Below are positions 10,004-19,384 of a DNA stretch of 46,847 nucleotides, one piece after another. The notes beneath the pieces were generated by a model. That model saw only the letters and a list, made by a program, of their open reading frames with translations. It did not search any database and was not told where the DNA came from. Both the position numbers and the translations under genes were made by a program. Source of the DNA: an uncultured Burkholderiales bacterium (GTDB lineage Bacteria; Pseudomonadota; Gammaproteobacteria; Burkholderiales; Burkholderiaceae_C); NCBI GenBank assembly GCA_903941205.1, contig CAJAOB010000404.1:1-46847 (forward strand), in the 5' to 3' direction. Each line of letters starts with the position of its first letter. Position 1 is the stretch's first letter.

Positions 10004-11032
10004 TTACCGGTCAAAAAGCCGGTTTTGCACAATATCCAGCATCTCGTCAGTGGTGCGCTTGTTCTGGTACCAGCTGACAGTTTGCAGAATTCCTTCTTTG
10101 AATGAAACACCAGGCTTCCATGCCAGCCATGATTCCTGATTTTTGATCGAGGCAGCCCGGGCATGCACACCCTCGGGCTTGGATGGATCAAATTTAAAAT
10201 TGTCGGGTGTGTGGCCTGTCAATTCACAGACTATTTTTGCGGCGTCGATCACTTTTGTGATCTCGTCTGTCCCGATATTGACCGCCCTGCAATCGCTTAT
10301 GTTTGCTGCCGCCAATTTCAAGCCTTCAACGACATCCGCAACATAGGTGAAGTTCCTGTCCTGCTGACCACTGCCCCAGATTTCGAACGGATCTTGCCGC
10401 GTCAGCGCTTTCGCGATAAATGCAATGATGGCATGGCTTTCATTTTCTCTGGGTCCGTAAACCGTAAAAAGGCGACATGAAACTCCTTTTTGAGCGAATT
10501 GCCGGTGGTATCCCTTCAAGGCCATTTCACCCATGAACTTAGCCCAGCCATACTCACCATCCGCAAGTGCGGAACCTTCCTGGAAAGGGTCCGCCATTTC
10601 TTCGGACAGGTATCTCTGCTGCCTGGAGGGATCGGCGGTTTGCAGGGTTGTCGGGTAAGCGCAGGCCGATGACACGTAGCAAATTCGGTCGACCTTGTTG
10701 AGGTGGGCGTGGTAGAAAATATTCCCGTCAATCAGAAAGTTCTGGCATATCTCGCCCGGATGCGTCTCGATAAAGCCCCGGCCGCCGTGAATGTTGGCGA
10801 GGTGAAAGACGATGTCCTTGTCCTTTGTGCACTCGGAGGCCACACGGCTTTCCCGGAGATCGCCCAGAATAAATCGAACCTTGCTGCTGACCGTTTCAAT
10901 ATTGTCCAATTCCCCGCTGGAGAGGTCGTCAACGACGGTCACATCGGCACCGTCGGCCACCAGACTCTCGACCAGATGGCTGCCGATGAATGAACACCCG
11001 CCGGTTACCAGTACTTTTTTACTTTGAAACAT
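10004..11032 (-). CDS. NAD-dependent epimerase/dehydratase (extended SDR, nucleotide-sugar)
   Basis: VLVTGGCSFIGSHLVESLVADGADVTVVDDLSSG, YVSSACAYPT, YGWAKFMGEM (YxxxK), NIGTDEITKV. Confidence 0.88.
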   Translation of the reverse strand: MFQSKKVLVTGGCSFIGSHLVESLVADGADVTVVDDLSSGELDNIETVSSKVRFILGDLRESRVASECTKDKDIVFHLANIHGGRGFIETHPGEICQNFLIDGNIFYHAHLNKVDRICYVSSACAYPTTLQTADPSRQQRYLSEEMADPFQEGSALADGEYGWAKFMGEMALKGYHRQFAQKGVSCRLFTVYGPRENESHAIIAFIAKALTRQDPFEIWGSGQQDRNFTYVADVVEGLKLAAANISDCRAVNIGTDEITKVIDAAKIVCELTGHTPDNFKFDPSKPEGVHARAASIKNQESWLAWKPGVSFKEGILQTVSWYQNKRTTDEMLDIVQNRLFDR

Positions 11033-11081
11033 GTATTTATTGATATCAGGGGCGATACGCAGAATCTATGTTGAGCATTGA

Positions 11082-12023
11082 TCAGCCTGTTTTTCGGGTC
11101 AGCAGATTGCGGAATTCCCGACCGGTCATGGGCGGCAAAACGACATTCCGATGTCCGGCAATACGGGCGCTCCAATGGGCGGTGAAAAGGGAGGAAAAAT
11201 CGAATCGACGGCTTCCAAAGGCCTTGGCGCATGACAGCAGATTGGATTTATTCACCTCAGACCAGTCATCCACGATCAATACGGGCAGGCGTTCAAAAAG
11301 CGCCGCAAGAGGATTACGCTTTATCACTGGAATGCATCCCAGGAGCAGGGCCTCCCAGGTCCGGTGGCAATCGATGCCCACTCCCTCGGGACTGATCACG
11401 AACATGCACTCCGACTGGCGCATCCAAGTGCTATGACGCGAAACAGGATGGCGCTCGAAAAAGCAAACGGACTTATCCACCTTGCTGTAACACTCCCGTC
11501 GATCCCCGCGCTTCATTTCGAACTGCCAGTTGCAATAGCCGAGCAAGTAGCGTTGGTTAAATGCCGGCGATGCTTCCAGAGTACTCAGGAGTGTATGTTC
11601 CTGGGCTATGGGCGACATGGCGGTCATGCCCCAGGAACCCGGTTTCTTCCGCATGGTGTGGTAGTCGAGACCAATGGGTAAATGAAAAATCTTGGGGTGT
11701 TTGGTGGCAAGATTTTGTGCGTACCACGCCACCAACAAATCGCTCTGAATGATGCGACCCATAACTTCGTCGGTAAGCATGGCTTCGGTGATCGGAACAT
11801 CACTGTCGCCGGTCACCAGAACAAAGGGGACTTCGATGCGGTGCAGGTAATTTGAAGCGAATTCGCCAAGGGCATCCGTGCAGACATAGATTGAAGCGCC
11901 GGCTCGATGGGTGGCCAGCAAATCGGCGTCGATGTGGGCTGCGCTGGAGAGGGGGTTCTGGTTGTGACAGACGCAGGTCTTGAGCAAGCCCCGACTGGCA
12001 ATAAAGGATGTCAAGCGTTCCAT
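11082..12023 (-). CDS. Exostosin-like (GT47-like) glycosyltransferase
   Basis: CMFVISPEGVGIDCHRTWEALLLGCIPVIKRNPLAALFERLPVLIVDDWSEV. Confidence 0.7.
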   Translation of the reverse strand: MERLTSFIASRGLLKTCVCHNQNPLSSAAHIDADLLATHRAGASIYVCTDALGEFASNYLHRIEVPFVLVTGDSDVPITEAMLTDEVMGRIIQSDLLVAWYAQNLATKHPKIFHLPIGLDYHTMRKKPGSWGMTAMSPIAQEHTLLSTLEASPAFNQRYLLGYCNWQFEMKRGDRRECYSKVDKSVCFFERHPVSRHSTWMRQSECMFVISPEGVGIDCHRTWEALLLGCIPVIKRNPLAALFERLPVLIVDDWSEVNKSNLLSCAKAFGSRRFDFSSLFTAHWSARIAGHRNVVLPPMTGREFRNLLTRKTG

Positions 12024-12244
12024 GGTGATGTCACTTTGCTGAATTGGTGATCCGTCGGGCGAATTATCATTTCGTGAATGAAATCAAGGAAATCAAGGAG
12101 TTGGCAGGTGGGTATGGCTCACCACAAAGGCTGGCCCAAACCTGACCGACCTTGTGATCAAAAAACGGTCCTGCGACCTCAGCGTCCATGCCGGACGGGT
12201 GCTCGCTGGGGAATACTTCAGTGGCTTTCACGTGGCCCGCTCCG

Positions 12245-13078
12245 TCAGGACTGTAAAAATTTCTCGATCGCAAACAAGGTGGGCTCGGGCGCCTCGGTCA
12301 TCTGGTGATGACCGACGGCCAGCGTCACGACCTGGCATGTGTGGCCACAGGCTTGGGCGGTCTGGATCAAGGTCTGCGCGGCTTTGGGCGGTGTCATCTG
12401 GTCTTGCGCACCCAGCACAAACAGCACCGGGCAGGTGATGCGCGCCATGGCGGCCTCGCCGTTGGCGTAGCTGTTGCAAGCCACAAAGCCGCGGTGAAAC
12501 ACATTGACCGCCGGGTTGCTGGCCAGCACGCGACGGCCCAGCGCCAGGCTGGCACCATAAACCCAGGTGCCCGGGCCCAGCGCCGAGGGCGGTGACGCCA
12601 GCGTGCTGCGAGAAAACACATTGATCATGTGCAAGGCTTTCATCGGCTCCCCGAGCGACGCGTCCAGCAGCGCGCCCGAAACGGCCATGGGATAGGCCGT
12701 TCCCACCAGCACCAGGTGGCTGATGCGCTCGCCCAGGCGGGCCGCCGCCTCAAGCGCAATCAGGGAGCCCCAGCTGTGACCGATCAGCGCGGCGCGCGCC
12801 ACGCCGGCGGCCTCCAGCAGGGCAGCGACGAAATCTGCCGCCGCTTCGACGCTGGCCGGGGCTTCGCCGCGGCTGCGGCAGTGGCCGGGCAAGTCAAGCG
12901 CCAGCACGTTCCAGCCGTGGTGCGCGAGGTAGCGGCTTTGCAAAATCCAGACGCTGTGGTCATTGACAACGCCGTGAATGAAGACAGCAGTAGGCTGCTC
13001 GGCATTGAAAGCCTTGCCGCCTGTGTAGCAGTAAGTGCGGTGGCCGTTGACGGTCAGGAGCATGGTGGAACTCGGCAA
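12245..13078 (-). CDS. Alpha/beta hydrolase
   Basis: VFIHGVVNDHSVW, LALDLPGHCRS, GHSWGSLIALEAAARL nucleophile elbow, GHHQMTEAPE His motif. Confidence 0.92.
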   Translation of the reverse strand: MPSSTMLLTVNGHRTYCYTGGKAFNAEQPTAVFIHGVVNDHSVWILQSRYLAHHGWNVLALDLPGHCRSRGEAPASVEAAADFVAALLEAAGVARAALIGHSWGSLIALEAAARLGERISHLVLVGTAYPMAVSGALLDASLGEPMKALHMINVFSRSTLASPPSALGPGTWVYGASLALGRRVLASNPAVNVFHRGFVACNSYANGEAAMARITCPVLFVLGAQDQMTPPKAAQTLIQTAQACGHTCQVVTLAVGHHQMTEAPEPTLFAIEKFLQS

Positions 13079-13126
13079 TCAGGTTCGGTGGGCGTGAGTT
13101 GGGAACTGTGAACAGGTGGCAGCCGA

Positions 13127-13570
13127 TCACTGGTCGGGAATCAGCCGTTTTCCCAGGCTGATCACCTCGTCCTGGCGGTAACCCAGGCTTTCATAAAAAG
13201 CGATCACGCGGGCGTTGCTGCTGCGCACTTGCAGGCTGAGCTTGGGGCAGCCGGTGGCCAGCAGCAGCGCCTCGCCGTGCGCAATCAGTGCGTGGGCGTG
13301 ACCGCTGGCCTGGTGCTCGGGTGCCACAGCCAGGTAGTTCATCCAGCCGCGGTGACCGTCGTAGCCAAACATCACGCTGGCAATCACCTGACCGTCCAAC
13401 TCACCCACCAAAAACCATTCGGGTCGCACGGCCTGTTTGCGCGCAATGTCCTTGAGCGGGTCGTTCCAGGGGCGGCTGAGTTCGCAGCGTTGCCAGAGCG
13501 CCACCACCTGGGCCTGGTCGGCGTCGGCATACGGGCGGATCTTCAGGTCCATCTTCGTGCTGATGGTCAT
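13127..13570 (-). CDS. GNAT family acetyltransferase, YpeA-like
   Basis: IRPYADADQAQVVALWQRCELSRPWNDPLKDI and NYLAVAPEHQASGHAHALIAHGEALLLATGCPKLSLQVRSSN; ATGA overlap with the upstream gene. Confidence 0.88.
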   Translation of the reverse strand: MTISTKMDLKIRPYADADQAQVVALWQRCELSRPWNDPLKDIARKQAVRPEWFLVGELDGQVIASVMFGYDGHRGWMNYLAVAPEHQASGHAHALIAHGEALLLATGCPKLSLQVRSSNARVIAFYESLGYRQDEVISLGKRLIPDQ

Positions 13571-14865
13571 GCGAGCTTTTGCGCCGCCTTGAGGGCGCGC
13601 TTCAGGTCCTCGATCAGGTCGTCCGGGTCTTCCAGGCCGATGCTCAGGCGGATGGTGCCCTGCGTGATGCCGGCGCCGGCCAATGCCTCGTCGCTCATGC
13701 GGAAATGGGTGGTGCTGGCCGGGTGAATCACCAGGCTGCGGCAGTCGCCGACGTTGGCCAGATGACTGAACACCTTGAGCGCCTCGACAAAGGCCTTGCC
13801 CTGGGCGCGGCTGCCGCGCAGGTCAAAGCTGAATACCGAGCCGGCGCCGCGCGGCAACAGCTGTTGCGCCAGGGCATGGCTGGGGTGATCGGGCAGCATC
13901 GGATGACCAACGCGCGCCACCAGCGCTTGCGCGGCCAGAAATTCGACCACTTTTTCGGTGTTGCTCATGTGCCGGGCCATGCGCAGCGGCAGGGTTTCAA
14001 TGCCTTGCAGGATCAGCCAGGCGGTGTGCGGGCTCATGCAGGCGCCAAAGTCGCGCAGGCCCTCGCGGCGGGCGCGCAGCAAGAAGGCGCCGACGGTGCT
14101 TTCCTCGCTGAAGACCATGTTGTGAAAGCCGGCGTAGGCCTCGGTGAGCTCGGCGAACTTGCCCGAGGCGTCCCAGTCAAAGGCGCCGCCATCCACCACC
14201 AGCCCGCCAATCACGGTGCCGTGGCCACCTAAAAACTTGGTGGCCGAGTGGTAGACCAGGTCAGCGCCGAGTTCGAAGGGTTTGATCAGCCAGGGCGAAG
14301 TCAGTGTCGAGTCCACCAGCAGCGGCACCTGCGCCGCATGGGCGATGGCCGCCACAGACGGGATGTCGAGCACGTCCATCCCGGGGTTGCCGACGGTTTC
14401 GCCAAAAAAAAGTCGGGTGTTGGGGCGCACCGCCGCCCGCCAGCCGTCGAAATCGCCGGGCTTGACGAAGGTGGTGTCAATGCCGAAGCGGCGCAGCGTG
14501 TAGGCCAGCAGGTTTTGCGAGCCGCCATAAAGCGCCGTGCTGGCCACGATGTGCGAGCCGGCGCCCATCAGCGTGGCAATGCTCAGGTGCAGCGCGGCCT
14601 GGCCACTTGCCGTGGCGATGGCGCCAATGCCACCTTCAAGCGCCGAGATCCGCTGCTCGAGCACGGCATTGGTCGGGTTGCTGATGCGCGAGTAGACGTG
14701 ACCGGCGCGCTCCAGATTGAAAAGGCTGGCGGCCTGGTCGCTGGATTCGAAGACGAAGGAGGTCGTCAGGTGGATGGGTACGGCCCGCGCGCCCGTGGCC
14801 GGGTCGGGGGCGGCGCCAGCGTGAAGGGCCAGTGTGTCAAAGCCGGGGTCTGAATAGCCGGGCAT
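13567..14865 (-). CDS. metY: O-acetylhomoserine aminocarboxypropyltransferase/cysteine synthase family, PLP-dependent
   Basis: FDTLALHAGAAPDPATGARAVPIHLTTSFVF, RISNPTNAVLEQRISALEGG, SATKFLGGHGTVIGG, IETLPLRMARHMSN. Confidence 0.93.
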   Translation of the reverse strand: MPGYSDPGFDTLALHAGAAPDPATGARAVPIHLTTSFVFESSDQAASLFNLERAGHVYSRISNPTNAVLEQRISALEGGIGAIATASGQAALHLSIATLMGAGSHIVASTALYGGSQNLLAYTLRRFGIDTTFVKPGDFDGWRAAVRPNTRLFFGETVGNPGMDVLDIPSVAAIAHAAQVPLLVDSTLTSPWLIKPFELGADLVYHSATKFLGGHGTVIGGLVVDGGAFDWDASGKFAELTEAYAGFHNMVFSEESTVGAFLLRARREGLRDFGACMSPHTAWLILQGIETLPLRMARHMSNTEKVVEFLAAQALVARVGHPMLPDHPSHALAQQLLPRGAGSVFSFDLRGSRAQGKAFVEALKVFSHLANVGDCRSLVIHPASTTHFRMSDEALAGAGITQGTIRLSIGLEDPDDLIEDLKRALKAAQKLA

Positions 14866-15020
14866 GGTGTCTCCGATGCAAGTCTTGAAACCCGGTCAGC
14901 GCCGGTGGATTACCGGCTGATTGTGGGCTATATTGTTTGCGAGCCTACCCGGTTTTCAAAGCGCTTGAGCCGGGGCGGCGGTGGCGTGGCATGTGGAACA
15001 AACAGATCAGGAGACCCGAC

Positions 15021-15476
15021 ATGAAAGTTGCAGATATCTTGCGCGTCAAGGGCAGCACGCTTTTCACGGTGCAGCCCGACGAAGCACTTGCCCAGGCGAC
15101 GGCGACCATGGCCGACAAAGACATTGGTTCGCTGGTGGTGATGGAGCGCGGCGAGCTGGTCGGTATGCTGACCTTTCGCGAGGTCATCCAGTGCCTGGTG
15201 AAAAACGGCGGCGAAATTGGCAGCACCCTGGTGCGCAAAGCCATGGACGACCATCCGCTGATTTGCACGCCGGACACCGAAATCGACGAGGTTCGCCGCA
15301 TGATGCTTGAGCGCCATGCGCGCTACATGCCGGTGCTGGATCAAAAAGTCCTGATGGGCGTGATCAGCTTTTACGACGTCGCCAAGGCGGTGGTCGACAG
15401 CCAGAACTTTGAAAACAAGATGCTCAAGGCCTACATACGCGACTGGCCGGCTGAAGAAGAAGCCAAGCAAGCCTGA
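15021..15476 (+). CDS. CBS domain-pair protein
   Basis: MKVADILRVKGSTLFTVQPDEALAQA..MADKDIGSLVVMERGELVGMLTFREVI, tandem CBS; SD GGAGA upstream of ATG 15021. Confidence 0.9.
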   Translation: MKVADILRVKGSTLFTVQPDEALAQATATMADKDIGSLVVMERGELVGMLTFREVIQCLVKNGGEIGSTLVRKAMDDHPLICTPDTEIDEVRRMMLERHARYMPVLDQKVLMGVISFYDVAKAVVDSQNFENKMLKAYIRDWPAEEEAKQA

Positions 15477-15552
15477 GCGCGCGAAGGCGCCAGCCCGGGC
15501 GGCGCCCGACCCCTCGCCAGACAGCAAGTCGCGTCGGGGATAATCGGGGTCC

Positions 15553-16647
15553 ATGAGCGGCAACACCTTTGGACAACTTTTCGCAGTCACCAACTTCGGT
15601 GAATCCCACGGTCCGGCCATTGGCTGCGTGATTGACGGTTGCCCGCCAGGCATGCCCCTGACCGAGGCCGACATCCAGCACGATCTGGACCGCCGCCGGC
15701 CCGGCACCAGCCGGCATGTGACCCAGCGCAACGAGCCTGACGCGGTGGAAATCCTGTCTGGCGTCTACGAGGGCAAGACCACCGGCACGCCGATCTGTTT
15801 GCTGATCCGGAACACCGACCAGCGCAGCAAGGACTACGGCAACATTCTGGACACCTTCCGGCCGGGTCATGCTGACTACACCTATTTGCACAAATACGGC
15901 TTGCGTGATCCGCGAGGCGGCGGCCGCTCGTCGGCGCGTCTGACGGCGCCCATGGTGGCGGCCGGCGCGGTGGCCAAGAAATGGCTGGCCGCGCAGTACG
16001 GTACGCGCTTCATGGGCTGCATGACGCAAATCGGCGACATGGCGGTGCCCTTCGAGTCTTGGGCGCATGTGCCTCACAACCCGTTTTTTGCGGCGGCGGC
16101 CGATGTTTCGGCGCTGGAAACCTACATGGACGCGCTGCGCAAGTCCGGCGACTCCTGCGGCGCGCGCATTCGCGTGGTGGCCACGGGCATGCCGGTCGGG
16201 CTCGGTCAGCCGCTGTTTGACAAACTGGATGCCGACATCGCCTACGCCATGATGGGCATCAACGCCGTCAAGGGTGTGGAAATTGGCGCGGGCTTTGCCA
16301 GTGTCAGCCAGCGGGGCACCCTGCATGGTGATTCGCTCTCGCCGGCGGGCTTCAGGAGCAACAACGCCGGCGGTGTGCTGGGTGGTATCAGCACCGGTCA
16401 AGACCTTGAAGTGTCCATCGCCATCAAGCCGACCAGCTCGATCATCTCGCCGCGCGAGTCGATTGACGTGGCGGGGCAAAGCACCACCGTGATGACCAAA
16501 GGCCGGCACGACCCGTGTGTGGGCATACGCGCCACACCGATCGCTGAAGCCATGCTGGCCCTGGTGGTGATGGAGCATGCCTTGCAGCATCGCGCCCAAT
16601 GCGCCGATGTGCAGGCCCCAGCCCTGCGCATTCCTGGCGCGGCTTGA
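15553..16647 (+). CDS. aroC: Chorismate synthase
   Basis: [66 protein letters not shown]. Confidence 0.98.
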   Translation: MSGNTFGQLFAVTNFGESHGPAIGCVIDGCPPGMPLTEADIQHDLDRRRPGTSRHVTQRNEPDAVEILSGVYEGKTTGTPICLLIRNTDQRSKDYGNILDTFRPGHADYTYLHKYGLRDPRGGGRSSARLTAPMVAAGAVAKKWLAAQYGTRFMGCMTQIGDMAVPFESWAHVPHNPFFAAAADVSALETYMDALRKSGDSCGARIRVVATGMPVGLGQPLFDKLDADIAYAMMGINAVKGVEIGAGFASVSQRGTLHGDSLSPAGFRSNNAGGVLGGISTGQDLEVSIAIKPTSSIISPRESIDVAGQSTTVMTKGRHDPCVGIRATPIAEAMLALVVMEHALQHRAQCADVQAPALRIPGAA

Positions 16648-16708
16648 GCCCGCGCGCGCGCTCCTTGGGGCCGGTCGCAGCGGCGCTGGTATCGGCCCGC
16701 CCGCTGTC

Positions 16709-17893
16709 ATGAGCAATCGCCGCCAACTCGCGCCCTTTGCCGCCTTGTCGGCGACTTACTTCGCGCACATCGGGTTTTTCAATCCTTATCTGCCGCTGTG
16801 GCTCAAGGAACTGGGCCTGAGCATTCTGGCCATCAGCGTGCTGGTGTCGGTGCAGGCCGCCACGCGTCTGTTTGCGCCTTATGGCTGGGGCTGGCTGAGT
16901 GACCGTACTGGCGAGCGCATCAAGCTGCTGCGCTACAGCGCTTGCGCGGCGCTGGTCGCTTCAGCCGGTTTGTGGTTTGACTGGGGCGTGCCCTGGCTTT
17001 TTTTGGTGCTGCTGGTGATGTTCACGCACACCAGCGCCATGATGCCCATGAGCGAGGCGGCGATGGCGCACCTGGTGACGCAAGGCGGTGTCTTTGATGC
17101 GCGGCGCTACGGCCGCGTGCGTCTTTGGGGCTCGCTGGGTTTTCTGGTGACCGTGCTGGCTGCCGGCGCCTGGTTCGAGCATGACAGCATGCGCCAGTTC
17201 CCGGCCTGGACTTTTGCCACCATGCTGGCCGTGACCGTCAGTGTCTGGCTGCTGCCTGACCTGAAAGAGGCCGTGCCCGAGCATGCGCTGCGCGTCAGGG
17301 TGCTGCCCGTGATGCGTCAGCGCGCCGTGCAATGGTTTTTTGCAGCGGCGTTTTTCCATGTGCTTTCGCACATCGGGATCTATGTGTTCTTTTCGCTCTA
17401 CCTCGACTCGCTCGGCTACAGCAAAACCATGATCGGGCTGCTCTGGGCCCTGTCGGTGGTGGTGGAAGTGGTCTGGTTTTTCACCCAGTCGCGCTGGCTG
17501 CCCAAACTCAGCCTCACGGGCTGGCTGGTGCTTTGCTCGGCCGCCATGGTGCTGCGCATGGTGCTGACGGCCAGCAGCGCGCAGGTGCTGGTCTTGCTGC
17601 TGCTGGCGCAGGCGCTGCACGCGCTGACCTTTGCCACGCATCACACGGTGTGCATCGCTTTGCTGTCGCAGCATTTCAGCGGCCGCTTGCGCGGGCGCGG
17701 GCAGGCGCTTTACACCGTCATCGCCTACGGATTTCCAGGCTTGCTGGGCGGATTGGCCGGCGGCATGCTGAGCACGCGCTACGGCCTGGGCAGTGTTTAT
17801 TGGGCCTGCCTGATCACCAGCTTGCTGGCGGTGGGCTGCGCCCTGGGGGCCTGGCGTCATCAGCAGCGCCAGCCAAGGCCGCCCGTGGCCTGA
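16709..17893 (+). CDS. MFS transporter (HcaT / PPP-like, MFS_1-like)
   Basis: FAALSATYFAHIGFFNPYLPLWLKELGL..GWLSDRTGERIKLLRYS; about 12 hydrophobic segments. Confidence 0.87.
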   Translation: MSNRRQLAPFAALSATYFAHIGFFNPYLPLWLKELGLSILAISVLVSVQAATRLFAPYGWGWLSDRTGERIKLLRYSACAALVASAGLWFDWGVPWLFLVLLVMFTHTSAMMPMSEAAMAHLVTQGGVFDARRYGRVRLWGSLGFLVTVLAAGAWFEHDSMRQFPAWTFATMLAVTVSVWLLPDLKEAVPEHALRVRVLPVMRQRAVQWFFAAAFFHVLSHIGIYVFFSLYLDSLGYSKTMIGLLWALSVVVEVVWFFTQSRWLPKLSLTGWLVLCSAAMVLRMVLTASSAQVLVLLLLAQALHALTFATHHTVCIALLSQHFSGRLRGRGQALYTVIAYGFPGLLGGLAGGMLSTRYGLGSVYWACLITSLLAVGCALGAWRHQQRQPRPPVA

Positions 17894-17922
17894 GCCCAGG
17901 CTGCGGCCGCCGTTCCTGCTTT

Positions 17923-18360
17923 TTAGCGCAGCACGATCACCGGTTGGTGGCTGTGGGTCAGCACTTTCTGGGTTTCGCTGCCGACCAGCAGCCCCTTGAT
18001 GCCTTTGTGGCCGTGCGAGGCCATGGCAATCAGGTCGCAGCCTTTTTCGTCAGCGGTCTTGATGATCGCTTCATAGGGCTCGTCGCTCACGGCGCAAACC
18101 GTGTCGCAGGGCACGCCTGCTTCGCGTGCGGCGTTTTCAACTGATTCAAGAATCTTGGCTGCCTTTGCCTGGCTGTCCCTGAGGTACTCCGCGCGCGTGT
18201 CCTCGAGCATGTCGGGCCGGTAAGTAAAGACATGAAATTCGGGCACGACATGAATGCCTGTCACGCGAGCCTGCGTTTCCTTGGCCAGCGCAATGCCTTG
18301 GCGAATCGCTTCTTCCGATTGCAGTGAGCCGTCGGTGGGCAACAACAGATGCTTGAACAT
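17923..18360 (-). CDS. Universal stress protein family
   Basis: MFKHLLLPTDGSLQSEEAIRQGIALAKE..CDLIAMASHGHKGIKGLLVGSETQKVLTHSHQPVIVLR. Confidence 0.93.
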   Translation of the reverse strand: MFKHLLLPTDGSLQSEEAIRQGIALAKETQARVTGIHVVPEFHVFTYRPDMLEDTRAEYLRDSQAKAAKILESVENAAREAGVPCDTVCAVSDEPYEAIIKTADEKGCDLIAMASHGHKGIKGLLVGSETQKVLTHSHQPVIVLR

Positions 18361-18561
18361 GGTTTCTCCTTGACTTGATGCAGGTGGCGAACATGATTTG
18401 GGAATGAGCACTTCTACTTTAGTGGGGTGGCGCAGAAACCGCCAAGGGGCGCAAAGCAGGAACTTTGTGTCAGTCAAGGCGCCGGCAGCGAAGCTCGGGT
18501 TCGCCCTGGTTGAGTGAGGTGCGCGTTGCGGGGGCGCGCTGTTCGGTCGGGGTTGGCGGGC

Positions 18562-19220
18562 TCAACGTTTGGACAGCCAGCCCGGCTTGCTTCCGCGCGG
18601 GAGCGTTAGCGGCTCTGGCACATTTGTGGCAGTGAGGTTAAGGCTTTGCCACTGGCCGGGCGGCAGCGTGCCGAGCCGGTACGGCCCGATGGCTGCGCGG
18701 ATCAGTCGCAGCGTCGGAAAGCCGAGGGCGGCGGTCCTGCGGCACACCTGACGGTTATTGCCTTCGCGAACCGTGAGCGACAGCCAGGCGGTCGGTATCG
18801 ACTGGCGCACCCGGATTGCAGGCTTGCGCTCCCGCAGGTGCGGCGGCTTGTCGATCAGGCTGGGGCGGGCCCGGGCGTGTCATGCCGTCGTTCCGGGCCA
18901 CGCCCTCGCGCAAGGGCCTCGGCACCGGCTCGCCGGGCTCGCCTTCGACTTGCACCCAATAGTTTTGCCATTCTGAATTTTGGGTCCGCAATGCGCGCCT
19001 GCAAATGCTCGTCATTCGTCAGGAGCAGCAAGCCTTCGCTGTCGGCCTCCAGCCGACCAGCCGCATAGACATCCGGTACGGCAATGAACCCCCTGGGTCC
19101 GCGCCACCGCCCCTCGGCTGTGAATTGGCTCAACACCCCGTCAGGCTTGTTCAGGCCGATCGGGCAGGTGGGCTGGTGCGTCTGCATGGGGGGCTTGATG
19201 ATGGGTGTATGAGCGAGCAC
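18562..19220 (-). pseudogene. RluE-like 23S rRNA pseudouridine synthase disrupted by two apparent frameshifts
   Basis: Conserved segments lie in three frames: NKPDGVLSQFTAEGRW..AAGRLEADSEGLLLLTND..LQARIADPKFRMAK; NYWVQVEGEPGEPVPRPLREGV; LIDKPPHLRERKPAIRVRQSIPTAWLSLTVREGNNRQVCRRTAALGFPTLRLIRAAIGPY. Confidence 0.85.
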
Positions 19221-19384
19221 CCAAACTCGCCAAAGTCGTTCTGGCGGACCGCCGGTGGCCTGACGCCGCGTGCCAGTTGAGATGCGAAACGCGCGCAGCT
19301 GCGAAGGGGATGCACCGGATCTTTGGCATCAGCGCACCACTGATTGGCTATGGGCGACTTTTTCGGCGCTAACATCGGCCGCAG

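Noticed and set aside
12067-12273. 68-aa minus ORF in the gap before the alpha/beta hydrolase
   Set aside because: Overlaps the hydrolase 3' end, no RBS or family motif; likely chance.
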